Assembly: GCA_910585615.1 (NCBI GenBank) | Contig: CAJUFO010000023.1 | Coordinates: forward strand, 1-57,290 | Length of the DNA stretch: 57,290 nucleotides | Reading direction: 5' to 3' | DNA from: an uncultured Acetatifactor sp. | GTDB taxonomy: Bacteria > Bacillota > Clostridia > Lachnospirales > Lachnospiraceae | Shown: positions 32,873 to 41,705 of the stretch, piece after piece | How the letters are laid out: each line of letters begins with the position of its first letter | Numbering within the stretch: position 1 is the stretch's first letter | Translations under genes and position numbers: made by a program | Notes under the pieces: generated by a model | What the model saw: the letters and a program-made list of their open reading frames with translations, nothing else | What the model was told of the DNA's origin: nothing | Databases searched by the model: none

Positions 32873-34234
32873 TCATATCCGCGTCTCCAGCTTCCGGAAC
32901 AGCCTCACCAGCACGAAACCGGCGATGCCGGCAAGAAGGACTTCCGCCGTGACCTGGGCGTAGGGCATCCCATAGAGAGGAAATATTTTATTCAGGATAA
33001 AGAGTGCCGGTATTTCGAACACAATCTTTCGCAGAACAGCAAATAGCAGCGCCTTGTTCCCCATGCCGGTGGCCTGGAACACCCCTACTGCCAGAAAGTC
33101 CACGCACATAAAGGGGAGCTGCAGGCACATGCCCCGCAGGAAATGGCTGCCATAACCCACGATTGCTTCATTATCCATGAACATACCCACCAACGCCCCC
33201 GCAAATACCAGATATCCCACTGAAACCACCGCCACACAGCAGATTCCCAGCTTCATGCTGTACAGGACCGTCTCCTTCATGCGCCGGTAATTCCTGCTGG
33301 CGTAGGTATAGCCCACCAGCGGAAGGATTCCCTGGAACATGCCGAAGAACAGGTTCAGGGGCACCATGTTGATTTTCTGGGCTATCCCCATGGAAGCCAC
33401 CACATCGGAGCCGAAAGAGGCGGCGAAATTGTTCAGCAGGGTCATGCTGGTCACGTTCAGCAGATTCTGGATACAGGCAGGAATCCCCACCGCAAATATG
33501 CCCAGGAGGATGGTTTTATCAAAGGAAAACATCTTCGGCGATATGGACACATAGGTTTTTCCCCGCCGGACGAACAACAGCACGAAGAAATAGCAGCAGG
33601 CCAGCGTATTGCCCAGGAAAGTGGCAAGCCCGGCTCCCGCGGCTCCCATATCCAGGCCCCAGGGCAGGATGAAGATCGGATCCAGAATCATGTTCAGGAC
33701 ACATCCGCTGATGGTTCCGATACTGGCATGGAAGGTAGCTCCCTCTGACCGGACCATGTACGCCATGACCACGTTCAGAATAGCCGGAACGGCTCCGCAG
33801 CAGACCGTCCACTGCATATAGGCGCCGGTGGCAGCCATGGTGCTTTCCTCCGCGCCCAGCAGGGCAAGCAGGCCAGGGCGGAACAGGATGCTCAGCAGGG
33901 AAAACATGGCAGAACAAAATACCGTACAGTAAAATCCGATTACGGAGCAGCGCTTCACCATGTCATGCTCATGCCGCCCCAGCGCACGGCTCATCATGCT
34001 GCTGGTGCCCGCTCCGAACAGGTTGTTCACAGCGTTGAAGGCCAGCATCAGCGGCGCCACCAGAGTGACGGCGGCATTCTGTAGAGAATCGTTGAGCATG
34101 CCCACAAAATAGGTGTCCGCCAGGTTATAGATGATGGTAATCAGGGAACTGATAATCGTGGGTATGATAAGCTGCCTTACCGCTGCGGGTACTGCCATCT
34201 TCTCGAAGAGCTCGGTCTTGTCCTGGTTTTTCAT
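32873..34234 (-). CDS. MATE-family multidrug efflux protein
   Basis: A 453-residue membrane protein with twelve predicted segments in two repeats. Typical MATE blocks: PTIISSLITIIYNLADTYFVG near the N-terminus, AFNAVNNLFGAGTSSMMSRALG, and MGIAQKINMVPLNLFFGMFQGILPLVGYTYASRN at the start of the second half. It exports drugs or metabolites using Na+ or H+. Relics of AAA-ATPase_like genes flank it on both sides, so the region was rearranged. No local regulator. Confidence 0.92.
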   Translation of the reverse strand: MKNQDKTELFEKMAVPAAVRQLIIPTIISSLITIIYNLADTYFVGMLNDSLQNAAVTLVAPLMLAFNAVNNLFGAGTSSMMSRALGRHEHDMVKRCSVIGFYCTVFCSAMFSLLSILFRPGLLALLGAEESTMAATGAYMQWTVCCGAVPAILNVVMAYMVRSEGATFHASIGTISGCVLNMILDPIFILPWGLDMGAAGAGLATFLGNTLACCYFFVLLFVRRGKTYVSISPKMFSFDKTILLGIFAVGIPACIQNLLNVTSMTLLNNFAASFGSDVVASMGIAQKINMVPLNLFFGMFQGILPLVGYTYASRNYRRMKETVLYSMKLGICCVAVVSVGYLVFAGALVGMFMDNEAIVGYGSHFLRGMCLQLPFMCVDFLAVGVFQATGMGNKALLFAVLRKIVFEIPALFILNKIFPLYGMPYAQVTAEVLLAGIAGFVLVRLFRKLETRI

Positions 34235-34259
34235 GGTTTCTTTATCCTCCCTGTCCTGC

Positions 34260-34358
34260 TTATGGTGCGATTCGGTCGATTAATCCTGTTTTGTCCACAT
34301 ATTCACTGTTTATGCTTCTCTGAAATCCGCTGTTTCCCGGATATAGATAGATTCCCAT
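34260..34358 (-). pseudogene. short relic of an AAA-ATPase_like gene
   Basis: ATG 34358 encodes MGIYLYPGNSGFQR, then SINSEYVDKTGLIDRIAP and a stop (32 residues). It is the N-terminus of the same family as 32458-32712, with only the first 29 or so residues left. It sits just upstream of the MATE gene. Confidence 0.65.
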
Positions 34359-34406
34359 AAGGACTCTTTTCCCGTGCAGGTCTTGACATCAGTGTTTTAT
34401 TCAATC

Positions 34407-34649
34407 TTATGTCTTATACACTGAAAAGTCAACGGCATTCACTAGAAGTTTCATTATACCGGAAGTGTGAGGGGGATTCTTCACATACAGCTTCCCGTCC
34501 CTGATTTTGTCCCGGCAGACCATGAAACGGCCGCCCAGCCAGTCCGACAGGCCATAGAGCCGGATTTCCTTTCCGTAGGAAAAGTCGTACATAGCATGGT
34601 ACAGATAGTCGCAGCGCCGCTCCTCACCCGCCAGCTCCGCCTGGGTCAT
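34407..34649 (-). CDS. orphan small ORF, possible gene fragment
   Basis: An 80-residue ORF, MTQAELAGEERRCDYLYHAM, with a central YGKEIRLYGLSDWLGGRFMVC and NPPHTSGIMKLLVNAVDF. GAGG lies four bases before the start. Coding character is moderate. I do not recognise the family; its place between two family relics makes a remnant likely. Confidence 0.35.
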   Translation of the reverse strand: MTQAELAGEERRCDYLYHAMYDFSYGKEIRLYGLSDWLGGRFMVCRDKIRDGKLYVKNPPHTSGIMKLLVNAVDFSVYKT

Positions 34650-34831
34650 GTTCCTCTTCTGTCATCTCTGTCTTATGTCTTACCCATATCCATGGTTTCC
34701 TTCCGTTTCCGCAGGGTCGTGAATCCCTGCTTTTCCCGCTGTCCGGTGATGGGTTCAGTCTATCACGGGGGACAGGGGCGCATCAAACAATTCTCAATTG
34801 TCCCCGTCTTCCATTCTTTTGGATTAAGTGA

Positions 34832-34837
34832 TATAAT
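34832..34837 (+). promoter_or_regulatory. extended -10 of the secreted hydrolase gene
   Basis: TGATATAAT (TG, one base, TATAAT at 34832-34837) lies 50 bases before ATG 34887. No good -35 hexamer is present, as is usual for extended -10 promoters. Confidence 0.5.
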
Positions 34838-34886
34838 ATTGGCTCATAAGGAAACTGAAACTTAGAAGAAAAGGAAGGTAATTCTC

Positions 34887-36431
34887 ATGAAAGCAATCTC
34901 AATCCGAAAAGCCTTTGCGCTTTTCCTGACCACAGCCACCATCTTTGCCACAGCCTCCTGCGGCTCCTCCCCCTCCGGGGAAAGCGCCAGCCCCTCTGGC
35001 GAGGGCGCGTCCCGGCAGTCCTCCGGGGAGGAGAGCTCCGGGGACGAGAGCGCCCGGGAGCAGTCCTCTTCTCCCAAGAAAAATCTCCTGATGAACAATG
35101 CTTCCGCCCAGGCCCTGGTAGAGAGCTACGGCAGCTTCGCCGAGGCCCATGACGCGTTCACCACCACCCTGGCCAGGCAGGAGAACGACAGCGATGCCGT
35201 CCCGGAGCCTCCGGAGGGCCTCTTCGACCTGGTCTCCTACTCCTCCAAGGTGGGCGACCTGGCGGCCTATGTGTCCAGCGACCCCGGCGACGGGGAAAAG
35301 CACCCTCTGATCATCTGGGTGGTAGGCGGCTGGGGCAATGGCATCGACGACTTCCCCTGGTGCTATCCGGCCTGGGACAATGACCAGACCGGCTCCGCCT
35401 TCTGGCAGGCGGGTGTCCTGACCATGTACCCCTCGTTCCGGGGCGGAAACGGCAATCCCGGCCATTATGAGGCCCTCTTCGGCGAGGTGGACGATATCGT
35501 CTCCGCTTACGAGTATGCCGCCTCCCTGCCCTATGTGGATCCGGACCGCATCTACCTGGGCGGGCACAGCACCGGCGCTACCAGGGCGCTTCTGGCCTCC
35601 GAGTACACGGACAAGTTCCGGGCGGTCTTCTGCTACGGCGCGGTGGACGAGGTGAAGTACCACAACAACAGCCAGTTCACCTTCGATACGGAGAATGAGG
35701 ACGAGTTCACCATGCGCTCCCCCATCCACTGGCTGGACAATGTGAAAAGCCCCACCTTCCTCATCGAGGGCAGGGACGGCAATTCCGAGAATCTGGAGCG
35801 GATGCAGCAGGCTACGGACAATGAGAACATCCACGGCTATGTCATAGAAGGAGCCGACCATTTCTCCACTTTGGCCCCTCTCACCAGGCTGGCGGCGGAG
35901 AAGATCCTGGCGGATACCGGCGAATCCTGCTCCATCTCCATCACCCAGGAGGAGCTGGACGCGGCCATGGCCCGGGAGCCGGAGGTTCCTATGCCTGTGA
36001 TGGCTTCCCGCACCATAGACTGGCTGGGGCTGACCCTTTCCTGTCCTTATGTGTGGGTGATCGATGATTCCGACGAGGAGGAGACGTCCCTCTATTCCCG
36101 CTATGAGGACGACAATGCCTGGGATATGTCCATGCTGTACCTCTCCGGCTTCACCCTGCAGGGCGGAGGGAGCCTGGCAGATCTGAAGGGCCAGTTGACA
36201 GAACAGGGCTATGAAGTCACGGATACCACAGTGGGCGGGCTGCCTGCCCTTGACTGCATTGGCAGCCCCCAGGATGACGATGGCAATTCTTTCTATGACC
36301 GCTATGTGCTGGTGCAGGACGGAGATGCCTTTGTCTCCCTGGACTACATAATCCACGACAGCTACATGGACGAGGCCGTGCCCCTGTTCCAGAGCATCCT
36401 TGACAGCGTGACCTTCGGAACCGCGCAATAA
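34887..36431 (+). CDS. secreted alpha/beta-hydrolase lipoprotein (S9-like)
   Basis: A 514-residue lipoprotein. The signal peptide ends in the lipobox ATASC, and a Ser/Gly/Glu-rich tether of about 40 residues follows. The hydrolase domain (about 115-350) has the oxyanion strand PLIIWVVGGWGNG, the nucleophile elbow LGGHSTGATRALL (Ser), FLIEGRDGNSENLERM, and the His in IEGADHFSTL. The C-terminal part (about 370-514) is a beta-rich domain with WLGLTLSCPYVWVIDDSD. It may cleave peptides or esters at the cell surface. It is monocistronic and followed by a strong GC hairpin. Confidence 0.82.
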   Translation: MKAISIRKAFALFLTTATIFATASCGSSPSGESASPSGEGASRQSSGEESSGDESAREQSSSPKKNLLMNNASAQALVESYGSFAEAHDAFTTTLARQENDSDAVPEPPEGLFDLVSYSSKVGDLAAYVSSDPGDGEKHPLIIWVVGGWGNGIDDFPWCYPAWDNDQTGSAFWQAGVLTMYPSFRGGNGNPGHYEALFGEVDDIVSAYEYAASLPYVDPDRIYLGGHSTGATRALLASEYTDKFRAVFCYGAVDEVKYHNNSQFTFDTENEDEFTMRSPIHWLDNVKSPTFLIEGRDGNSENLERMQQATDNENIHGYVIEGADHFSTLAPLTRLAAEKILADTGESCSISITQEELDAAMAREPEVPMPVMASRTIDWLGLTLSCPYVWVIDDSDEEETSLYSRYEDDNAWDMSMLYLSGFTLQGGGSLADLKGQLTEQGYEVTDTTVGGLPALDCIGSPQDDDGNSFYDRYVLVQDGDAFVSLDYIIHDSYMDEAVPLFQSILDSVTFGTAQ

Positions 36432-36443
36432 GCTCTGCAAAAA

Positions 36444-36483
36444 GCGCCGCAGACAGCGGGCATCCCACTTCTGTCTGCGGCGC
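36444..36483. terminator. GC-rich 13-bp hairpin between convergent genes
   Basis: GCGCCGCAGACAG (36444-36456) and CTGTCTGCGGCGC (36471-36483) form a perfect stem with a 14-nt loop, 12 bases after the hydrolase stop. There is no T run; it may act for both convergent genes. Confidence 0.55.
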
Positions 36484-36517
36484 CTCACGTGTTCCCCTGA
36501 GGCGGTCCCAAATCCGG

Positions 36518-37252
36518 CTATTCCGACAGCGACATCTTTTCCCTTATGGCAGCCGCCACATATTCCGCGATGCGCTCCGCCCATTCCCCATCCGGATGGA
36601 TGTGCCCATGGTCTCTGGCGATCTCCCCGGTAAAGCCGCTCTCATAGTACGAGTCCACGAAGTTCACCCCGCAGAAGCCGCTGATCTTCCTGATGATCTC
36701 CCTCTTTGTCAGGAGCGCTTCCCGGCCTACGGCAGCCTGGTCGCTCTCGGGGGCGCAGGCCTGCAGGGGAGATGCCACGAAGATCTCCGCCCCGGGGCAT
36801 CCGCGCTGCAAGGTCTCCACTGCCCAGCGCAGCGCGCTCCCCAGGCTCCTTCTGGTGAGGGCTCCGTATTCCTTTCTGCATACCTGCTCCGTGTCGTCCT
36901 CCAGGGGGACGGGGCTCTCCTCCCTCCAGTCCCTGGCTCCGTCATTGGTGGATATGGCGATGTAGATCACCCGGGGGCTGCGCCCCTTGTCCTCTGCCGC
37001 CTTCAGCAGGCGCCTCACCTGGTTGGACAATACGTTCTTCGGCGAGAATTCATTGGGCAGATCCTCCAGACAGCAGAGCGTCAATGTCTCCTCCCCGTCA
37101 TGCCAGTCGGAGCCTGTGGCCCAGCCGAAGGCAAAATTGCCCAAAAGCTCCATGCCCAGCTTCCGGCACACCATGGTTCCGATTCCCGTCACCTGCTCGC
37201 TTGTGATGCTGTCCCCCAGGCAGGCATACAGCATGCGCTCTTTTCCTCTCAT
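36518..37252 (-). CDS. SGNH/GDSL-like hydrolase
   Basis: A 244-residue protein. CLGDSITSEQVTG carries the Ser, YIAISTNDGARD takes the place of the Asn block, and RDHGHIHPDGEWAERIAEYV gives the Asp/His pair. ATG 37252 has GGAGGGG seven bases upstream. It runs in the same direction as the ABC-class ATPase gene, with 39 bases between them, so they may be co-transcribed. It differs clearly from the SGNH enzyme at 31.7 kb. Confidence 0.8.
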   Translation of the reverse strand: MRGKERMLYACLGDSITSEQVTGIGTMVCRKLGMELLGNFAFGWATGSDWHDGEETLTLCCLEDLPNEFSPKNVLSNQVRRLLKAAEDKGRSPRVIYIAISTNDGARDWREESPVPLEDDTEQVCRKEYGALTRRSLGSALRWAVETLQRGCPGAEIFVASPLQACAPESDQAAVGREALLTKREIIRKISGFCGVNFVDSYYESGFTGEIARDHGHIHPDGEWAERIAEYVAAAIREKMSLSE

Positions 37253-37291
37253 GTACTTCCCCTCCATTCGGGCTCCCGTACCGTCTGTCCG

Positions 37292-39214
37292 CTATCCCCG
37301 GAACCGGTTCAGGCAGGCGTACAATTCCTGGATTCTGGGCCTGGCCAGGCCGCAGGGCACGAAGGAGCCCGCAAAGGGCTTCCAGTTCTGCTTCTCCCAG
37401 GCATTCCAGATGGCCTCCACGGTCTGGCGCACGGTCTTCTTTCCGTCCATGACCTCCTCTAAGCCGTACCGCAGCAGATGGGCCAGGGCATTCACCTGCT
37501 CCGAATCCAGGAGCTGCTCCAGATAGCGCACATTGACTTCCTCCCTGTCCATGGAGAAGGATTCCAGGCCGAAGGATTTCGTCTTCATGTGCTCATGGCG
37601 TCCGTCTCCGCCGCGGTTGCCGCCGCGTCCTCTTCCGCCATGCCCCCTGTCCTCTCCGGAGCCATATCCTCTTCCGTCTGCGCCGTTCCCCCGGCCCTCG
37701 GAGCCTCTATACCCCCGGCCTCCTCCCGCACCGCGGGACTCTGCCACGGTAAAGCTCCCGCTCTCCGCATCGCCTGCGCCGTATCCGATGTTCTTCGTCT
37801 CCAGCTCCCTGCCGTCCCATCCTCTCCCTCTGCCCTTCTGGGCTTTCCGGAAGGCCGGGAGCACCCTGTCGAAGGCGGGCACCGCAAATCCCGGCGCCTG
37901 CACCCTGGGCGCGGCATGCCCCTGGCACAGCCCCTTCACCCGTTCCGTGATGTCCACAGGGCGGTAGCAGTCCATCATCAAGATATGGTCCGCAATATAG
38001 AAGAAGGCCCCGGAGCTGCCTGCCACCAGAATGGTGGATATCCCCGCTTTTTCATACAGGTCCCCTGCCCGCTCCAGGAAGGGTGTGATGGGCTCCTTGT
38101 CCCGGCTGATCACCTGCTGCATGAACTCGTCCCGCACCATGAAGTTGGTGGCGGAGGTGTCCTCGTCAATCAGGAAAAGCCTGGTACCCGCTTCAATCCC
38201 CTCCACCACCGCAGCTGCCTGGGAGGTGGAGCCGCTGGCATCCTCGGTGGTGAATTTCTTGGTGTCCTTCTTATTGGGCAGGTCGTTGATGAACAGGGAG
38301 ATGTCCACGTTCCGGATAGACCTGCCGTCCTCCGCCCGCAGCTTCAGGGCCGTATCCTCGGTGATGACGAATTCCCGTCCGTCTCCTTCTATGTGGTCGT
38401 ACACTCCCATCTGGATGGCCTCCAGCAAAGTGGATTTCCCATGATAGCCGCCTCCCACGATCAGCGTGATGCCCTCCGGGATGGCCATACCGGTAATCTT
38501 CCCCCTGTGGGGCAGTTCGAAAGTCCGTTCCATGGACTGGGGGGAGGTGAAGACCACGCTGTCCGCCATGGGCAGGTCGGATATGCCGCTCTTCCTGGGC
38601 AGCACGGAGCCGTTGGCCACGAAGGCCACCAGCTTCTCCTCCCTCAGGATGCGCCGCATGGCGCTCTGATCCTCCGCCAGGTGCACCACCCGCTCCAGCT
38701 TCTTTCCGTCCAGCCTGGCATAGAACAGGCTGGACTCCACGCAGCGGGGCAGGAAGTCGAAAAGGATCTTGTCCAGCTCCCCCGCGTTGATGGTGCGCCC
38801 GAAGGCCGGGAAGCCCACATGGAACCGCACCGTCAGGCCGTCTCCCGTGATCTCGCAGGCACTGCGCTCCAGCACTGCCTGTCCGCAGCGGCTGATGGAC
38901 AGCAGGCCGCTCTTCCCCGAGCCCTTGGCCTTGAAATTGTACTGCTCGAACTGCTTTCCCACCTGCCTCACCAGGAAGTCCTGCAGGGCGATGCGGGAGC
39001 AGTCTTTTGCATAATAGGCCGCCGGGAATTTCGCCAGCCCGTGGGGAATCTCCACATGGAGGCTGGAGGGGGAGGCGAAGGGATCCCCCTGCACATGGTC
39101 GATGACCAGCGTGTACCGGTCGAATTTCCACGCGCCCGCCAGGGATTTGTAGGCCGGGTAGCTCTTATGGTCGATGGAGCGCAATAATGTCCTCAATTCA
39201 TTCTGTGTCTTCAT
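37292..39214 (-). CDS. ABC-class predicted ATPase with Gly/Arg-rich insert
   Basis: A 640-residue member of the ABC-ATPase group (COG3044-like). The N-terminal domain (1 to about 240) precedes the P-loop IVGGGYHGKST (252-262). RRXN-type RSIRNVDISLFIN follows, then FTTEDASGSTSQAAAVVE (signature-like) and Walker B LFLIDEDTSATNFM (347-359). Residues about 494-540 are an insert of Arg and Gly repeats (GGGRGYRGSEGRGNG, GGRGRGGNRGG), resembling RNA-binding RGG tracts. A conserved C-terminal helical part follows. ATG 39214 follows AGAGAGGAA. Cellular role is unknown. Confidence 0.85.
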   Translation of the reverse strand: MKTQNELRTLLRSIDHKSYPAYKSLAGAWKFDRYTLVIDHVQGDPFASPSSLHVEIPHGLAKFPAAYYAKDCSRIALQDFLVRQVGKQFEQYNFKAKGSGKSGLLSISRCGQAVLERSACEITGDGLTVRFHVGFPAFGRTINAGELDKILFDFLPRCVESSLFYARLDGKKLERVVHLAEDQSAMRRILREEKLVAFVANGSVLPRKSGISDLPMADSVVFTSPQSMERTFELPHRGKITGMAIPEGITLIVGGGYHGKSTLLEAIQMGVYDHIEGDGREFVITEDTALKLRAEDGRSIRNVDISLFINDLPNKKDTKKFTTEDASGSTSQAAAVVEGIEAGTRLFLIDEDTSATNFMVRDEFMQQVISRDKEPITPFLERAGDLYEKAGISTILVAGSSGAFFYIADHILMMDCYRPVDITERVKGLCQGHAAPRVQAPGFAVPAFDRVLPAFRKAQKGRGRGWDGRELETKNIGYGAGDAESGSFTVAESRGAGGGRGYRGSEGRGNGADGRGYGSGEDRGHGGRGRGGNRGGDGRHEHMKTKSFGLESFSMDREEVNVRYLEQLLDSEQVNALAHLLRYGLEEVMDGKKTVRQTVEAIWNAWEKQNWKPFAGSFVPCGLARPRIQELYACLNRFRG

Positions 39215-39330
39215 AGTCGTCCGTTCCTCTCTGATACAGATAAAAAGCGTCTCTGTTCCGCTCTCTATTCTAATATATAAAATCCGCCGCGTCAATGCTT
39301 ACGGATTTGTGTTTCGCGGCTGTTTTATGC

Positions 39331-39382
39331 TTGACAGATATTACGGTTAGTGATATATTTATTACAGTAAACGTAATAAATA
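39331..39382 (+). promoter_or_regulatory. padR promoter with overlapping palindromic operator
   Basis: TTGACA (39331-39336), a 17-bp spacer and TATATT (39354-39359). A perfect inverted repeat TATTTATTAC/GTAATAAATA (39356-39365 and 39373-39382, 7-bp spacer) covers the -10 and the start site. PadR repressors bind such A/T-rich palindromes at their own promoters. Confidence 0.7.
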
Positions 39383-39396
39383 TAGAAGGAGGTTCT

Positions 39397-39888
39397 ATGA
39401 GAGATTATGGCAAGGGCGGCGCGCTCACGGAGGTGACCTTCTATATCCTGCTGGCCCTCTACACTCCCAGGCATGGCTACGCCGTCATGCAATTCATTGA
39501 AGAGAAGACCGGCGGGCGGCTCGTGCTTGGGGCGGGCACTTTATACGGCGCGCTGAACACGCTGGCGGATAAGGGCTGGATCGCTCCCTGGGGAAAGGAG
39601 GACAGCGCCACATGCGAGGATAACGCCCCCCGGGGAAAGGAGGGCAGCGCCACATGCGGGGACAACGCTCCCCGGGAAAATGAGGATGCCTCTCCGTCGG
39701 ACAGCACCCACCGGAAAAACCAGGGTGCCTCGGGCAACAGGGGCACTGCCCCCTGGAAAAGCAGGGACGGAAGGAAGAAGGAATATATGATTACACCCCT
39801 GGGCAGAGAAATCGCCGCAAGGGAATACGGGCGGCTGCAGGAGCTGACCGATGTGGCGGCACATATCATGGATATCCGGCAGACATAA
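39397..39888 (+). CDS. PadR-family regulator with repeat-expanded wing
   Basis: A 163-residue winged-helix regulator. The N-terminal helix-turn-helix is EVTFYILLALYTPRHGYAVM and the wing region GTLYGALNTLADKGWI. PadR proteins normally continue directly to RKKEYMITPLG; here about 60 residues (64-125) intervene. They include two 14-residue tandem units, GKEDSATCEDNAPR and GKEGSATCGDNAPR (DNA 39592-39675, 42 bp each), and a decayed third. AGGAGG lies five bases before ATG 39397. The DUF2812 gene follows after 65 bases, the classic PadR-DUF2812 pair. Confidence 0.85.
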   Translation: MRDYGKGGALTEVTFYILLALYTPRHGYAVMQFIEEKTGGRLVLGAGTLYGALNTLADKGWIAPWGKEDSATCEDNAPRGKEGSATCGDNAPRENEDASPSDSTHRKNQGASGNRGTAPWKSRDGRKKEYMITPLGREIAAREYGRLQELTDVAAHIMDIRQT

Positions 39889-39953
39889 GGCGCACCGCGT
39901 ACCGTTTTCAGAAAAAGAAGAACGAAGTCAAGAGCATAAGGAGGGATTCTGTT

Positions 39954-40541
39954 ATGGCAAAAAAATATTATCGCTTTTTCGGCAGTTTTCTCATCGCCCA
40001 GGAAAGGTGGCTGAACAAGATGGCGGATAAGGGCTATCGGCTGATCCGCACGGAAAAGCTGCTGTATGAATTCGAGGAATGCCCGCCGGCCCGGACGAGA
40101 TACCGCATGGAGTTCATCGGCGGGAAGTCGAAGCTAAACGCCGCCCAGTACCGCGCGTTTCTGGAGGGCATGGGCTATCGGGTGTTCTACAAGAACATCA
40201 ATCTGAACTACTCCGTGGGAAAGGTGCGCCTGCGGCCCTGGGCGGAAAAAGGCGGCCGGATCGCCACCAATTCCACCACCTTCAACCGGGAACTGTTCAT
40301 CGTGGAGAAGGAGAATGACGGGCGGCCCTTCGAACTCCACTCCACCTACGAGGACAGGATGCAGTACTACAGGAACCTGCGGGCCCCCTGGCTGTTCCTC
40401 TTCGCCATGTCCGTGGCGCTGGGGATACTGGCCAGGGCCTGGTTGGGAGGCGTTTTCGCGGTATTTTCCTTGGTTCCGCTGGCGCTGTACCAGCTTGAGC
40501 TGATCCGGCTGGGGAAGGAGGCCAGAACCAGGGAATGGTAA
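39954..40541 (+). CDS. DUF2812 membrane protein
   Basis: A 195-residue protein. The N-terminal part (FFGSFLIAQERWLNKMADKGYRL, CPPARTRYRMEFIG) is the DUF2812 signature. Two C-terminal hydrophobic segments (APWLFLFAMSVALGILA and FAVFSLVPLALYQLELIRL) follow. Genes of this family sit directly after padR and are thought to be its regulated partner, perhaps sensing envelope stress. Function unknown. Downstream 40542-40726 is gene-free. Confidence 0.85.
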   Translation: MAKKYYRFFGSFLIAQERWLNKMADKGYRLIRTEKLLYEFEECPPARTRYRMEFIGGKSKLNAAQYRAFLEGMGYRVFYKNINLNYSVGKVRLRPWAEKGGRIATNSTTFNRELFIVEKENDGRPFELHSTYEDRMQYYRNLRAPWLFLFAMSVALGILARAWLGGVFAVFSLVPLALYQLELIRLGKEARTREW

Positions 40542-40726
40542 GCGAATCGCCCGGCGCATTTTGGACTATCCGTACAATGCAATATGTGTTCTGATATGGT
40601 ACAATCTTCCTATTACCGCCCCAATACTGGTGACAGGAAGGGGGTGCTGTCATGCATATTTCAGTCGTCATAACCGTTTACATTATAGCATATACGGCTT
40701 TCGATTACAATATACTAAAAAATTTT

Positions 40727-41629
40727 TTATACGGATATCGCCACCAAAGGGCTGTTCAGAATCCGCAGCTTCCGCTCCCGCTCCCAGAGCCCGCACAGCT
40801 CCCCGAAATACTTGTCCGGCTCCGCCATCCACCCGGCAAGGAGATCCAGCTCCCCCAGCTCCTCTTCCGTCAGCCGCTCCAGCCTCCCGTCCAGATAAGC
40901 GGGCAGGAAGGTGTATGTCAGCTCCTGGTTCATCAATGCATGGAAATCATAGATCAGGTAGCGAATCAGCGCGGGAAGGGAGCAGGTTCCCAGACAGTCC
41001 GCATAAAGGTACTGCTTCCCGTCCGTCTCCCCCCTGCGCACTGCCAGATAGGCCTGCGCCGCCCAGTCAAAGCTCTCCTGCGGTATGTCGTACTGGGTAA
41101 GGGGCATGCCGTTCTCCTCATAGAACCCGTCCGCATCGAAGGTGACCCAGCGGCCCTCCTCCCGGCTGTAATACTGATTGATCCAATGATCCATGCTGAC
41201 CCCTTCCCTGAAATAAGGGGCGAACCCGGCACGGCATCTGGCGGGAATGCCTTTAGCCTTCAGGATCGCGCTCATGAGCACGGACACATAGCGGCATGTG
41301 ACCACCATTTTGTCTTCCGTCTTCCTGTCCCTCACGAACCCGCGCCCGTCCATGCGGAACAGCTCCGCCGTCATGGCCGAGGCCGTCAGCAGGACATCAT
41401 CCTCACAGCGCATCCTGTACCAGGGGTATCTGTCCATATCGCCGTAGAGCAGTGTGGCGTTGGCATTGGTGTTGCCCTCCTTCAGGGTGACCCTGTGTAT
41501 CACCTGGCCGCAGACCAGTCTGCCCAGCATGGGTATATCATCCGGCAGGGAGCGGAAATACTCCCCGTAGGCCCCTGCGTAAGTATAGGTGCTCGTCTTC
41601 CTGTAATGCTCCAAAATATTCGCTTCCAT
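40727..41629 (-). CDS. transglutaminase-like protein
   Basis: A 300-residue protein with a transglutaminase-like Cys-His-Asp triad: Cys in VVTCRYVSVLMSAILKAKG, His in SMDHWINQYY and Asp in WVTFDADGFYE. Such proteins act as peptidases or protein cross-linkers; this one has no signal peptide. ATG 41629 is set by GGAGG nine bases upstream; the same frame is open to 41977 but antisense-like in composition. It follows the sulfatase-maturase gene on the same strand, 76 bases apart, so they may share an operon. Confidence 0.8.
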   Translation of the reverse strand: MEANILEHYRKTSTYTYAGAYGEYFRSLPDDIPMLGRLVCGQVIHRVTLKEGNTNANATLLYGDMDRYPWYRMRCEDDVLLTASAMTAELFRMDGRGFVRDRKTEDKMVVTCRYVSVLMSAILKAKGIPARCRAGFAPYFREGVSMDHWINQYYSREEGRWVTFDADGFYEENGMPLTQYDIPQESFDWAAQAYLAVRRGETDGKQYLYADCLGTCSLPALIRYLIYDFHALMNQELTYTFLPAYLDGRLERLTEEELGELDLLAGWMAEPDKYFGELCGLWERERKLRILNSPLVAISV

Positions 41630-41705
41630 AAGCCGCGTCCTCCGAATCGGTTTTTTCGGCATCTGCCCGGACATGCTGTCCCGGATGCCATTGCCAGTAT
41701 AGCAT

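Noticed and set aside
34899..36584. 561-codon minus-strand ORF
   Set aside because: It is antisense to the secreted hydrolase, which has a lipobox and GGHSTG; the composition (Gly/Val/His/Arg-rich) is typical of a shadow frame.
37478..39187. 569-codon plus-strand ORF
   Set aside because: It is antisense to the ABC-class ATPase with P-loop and Walker B; no domain is recognisable in the antisense product.
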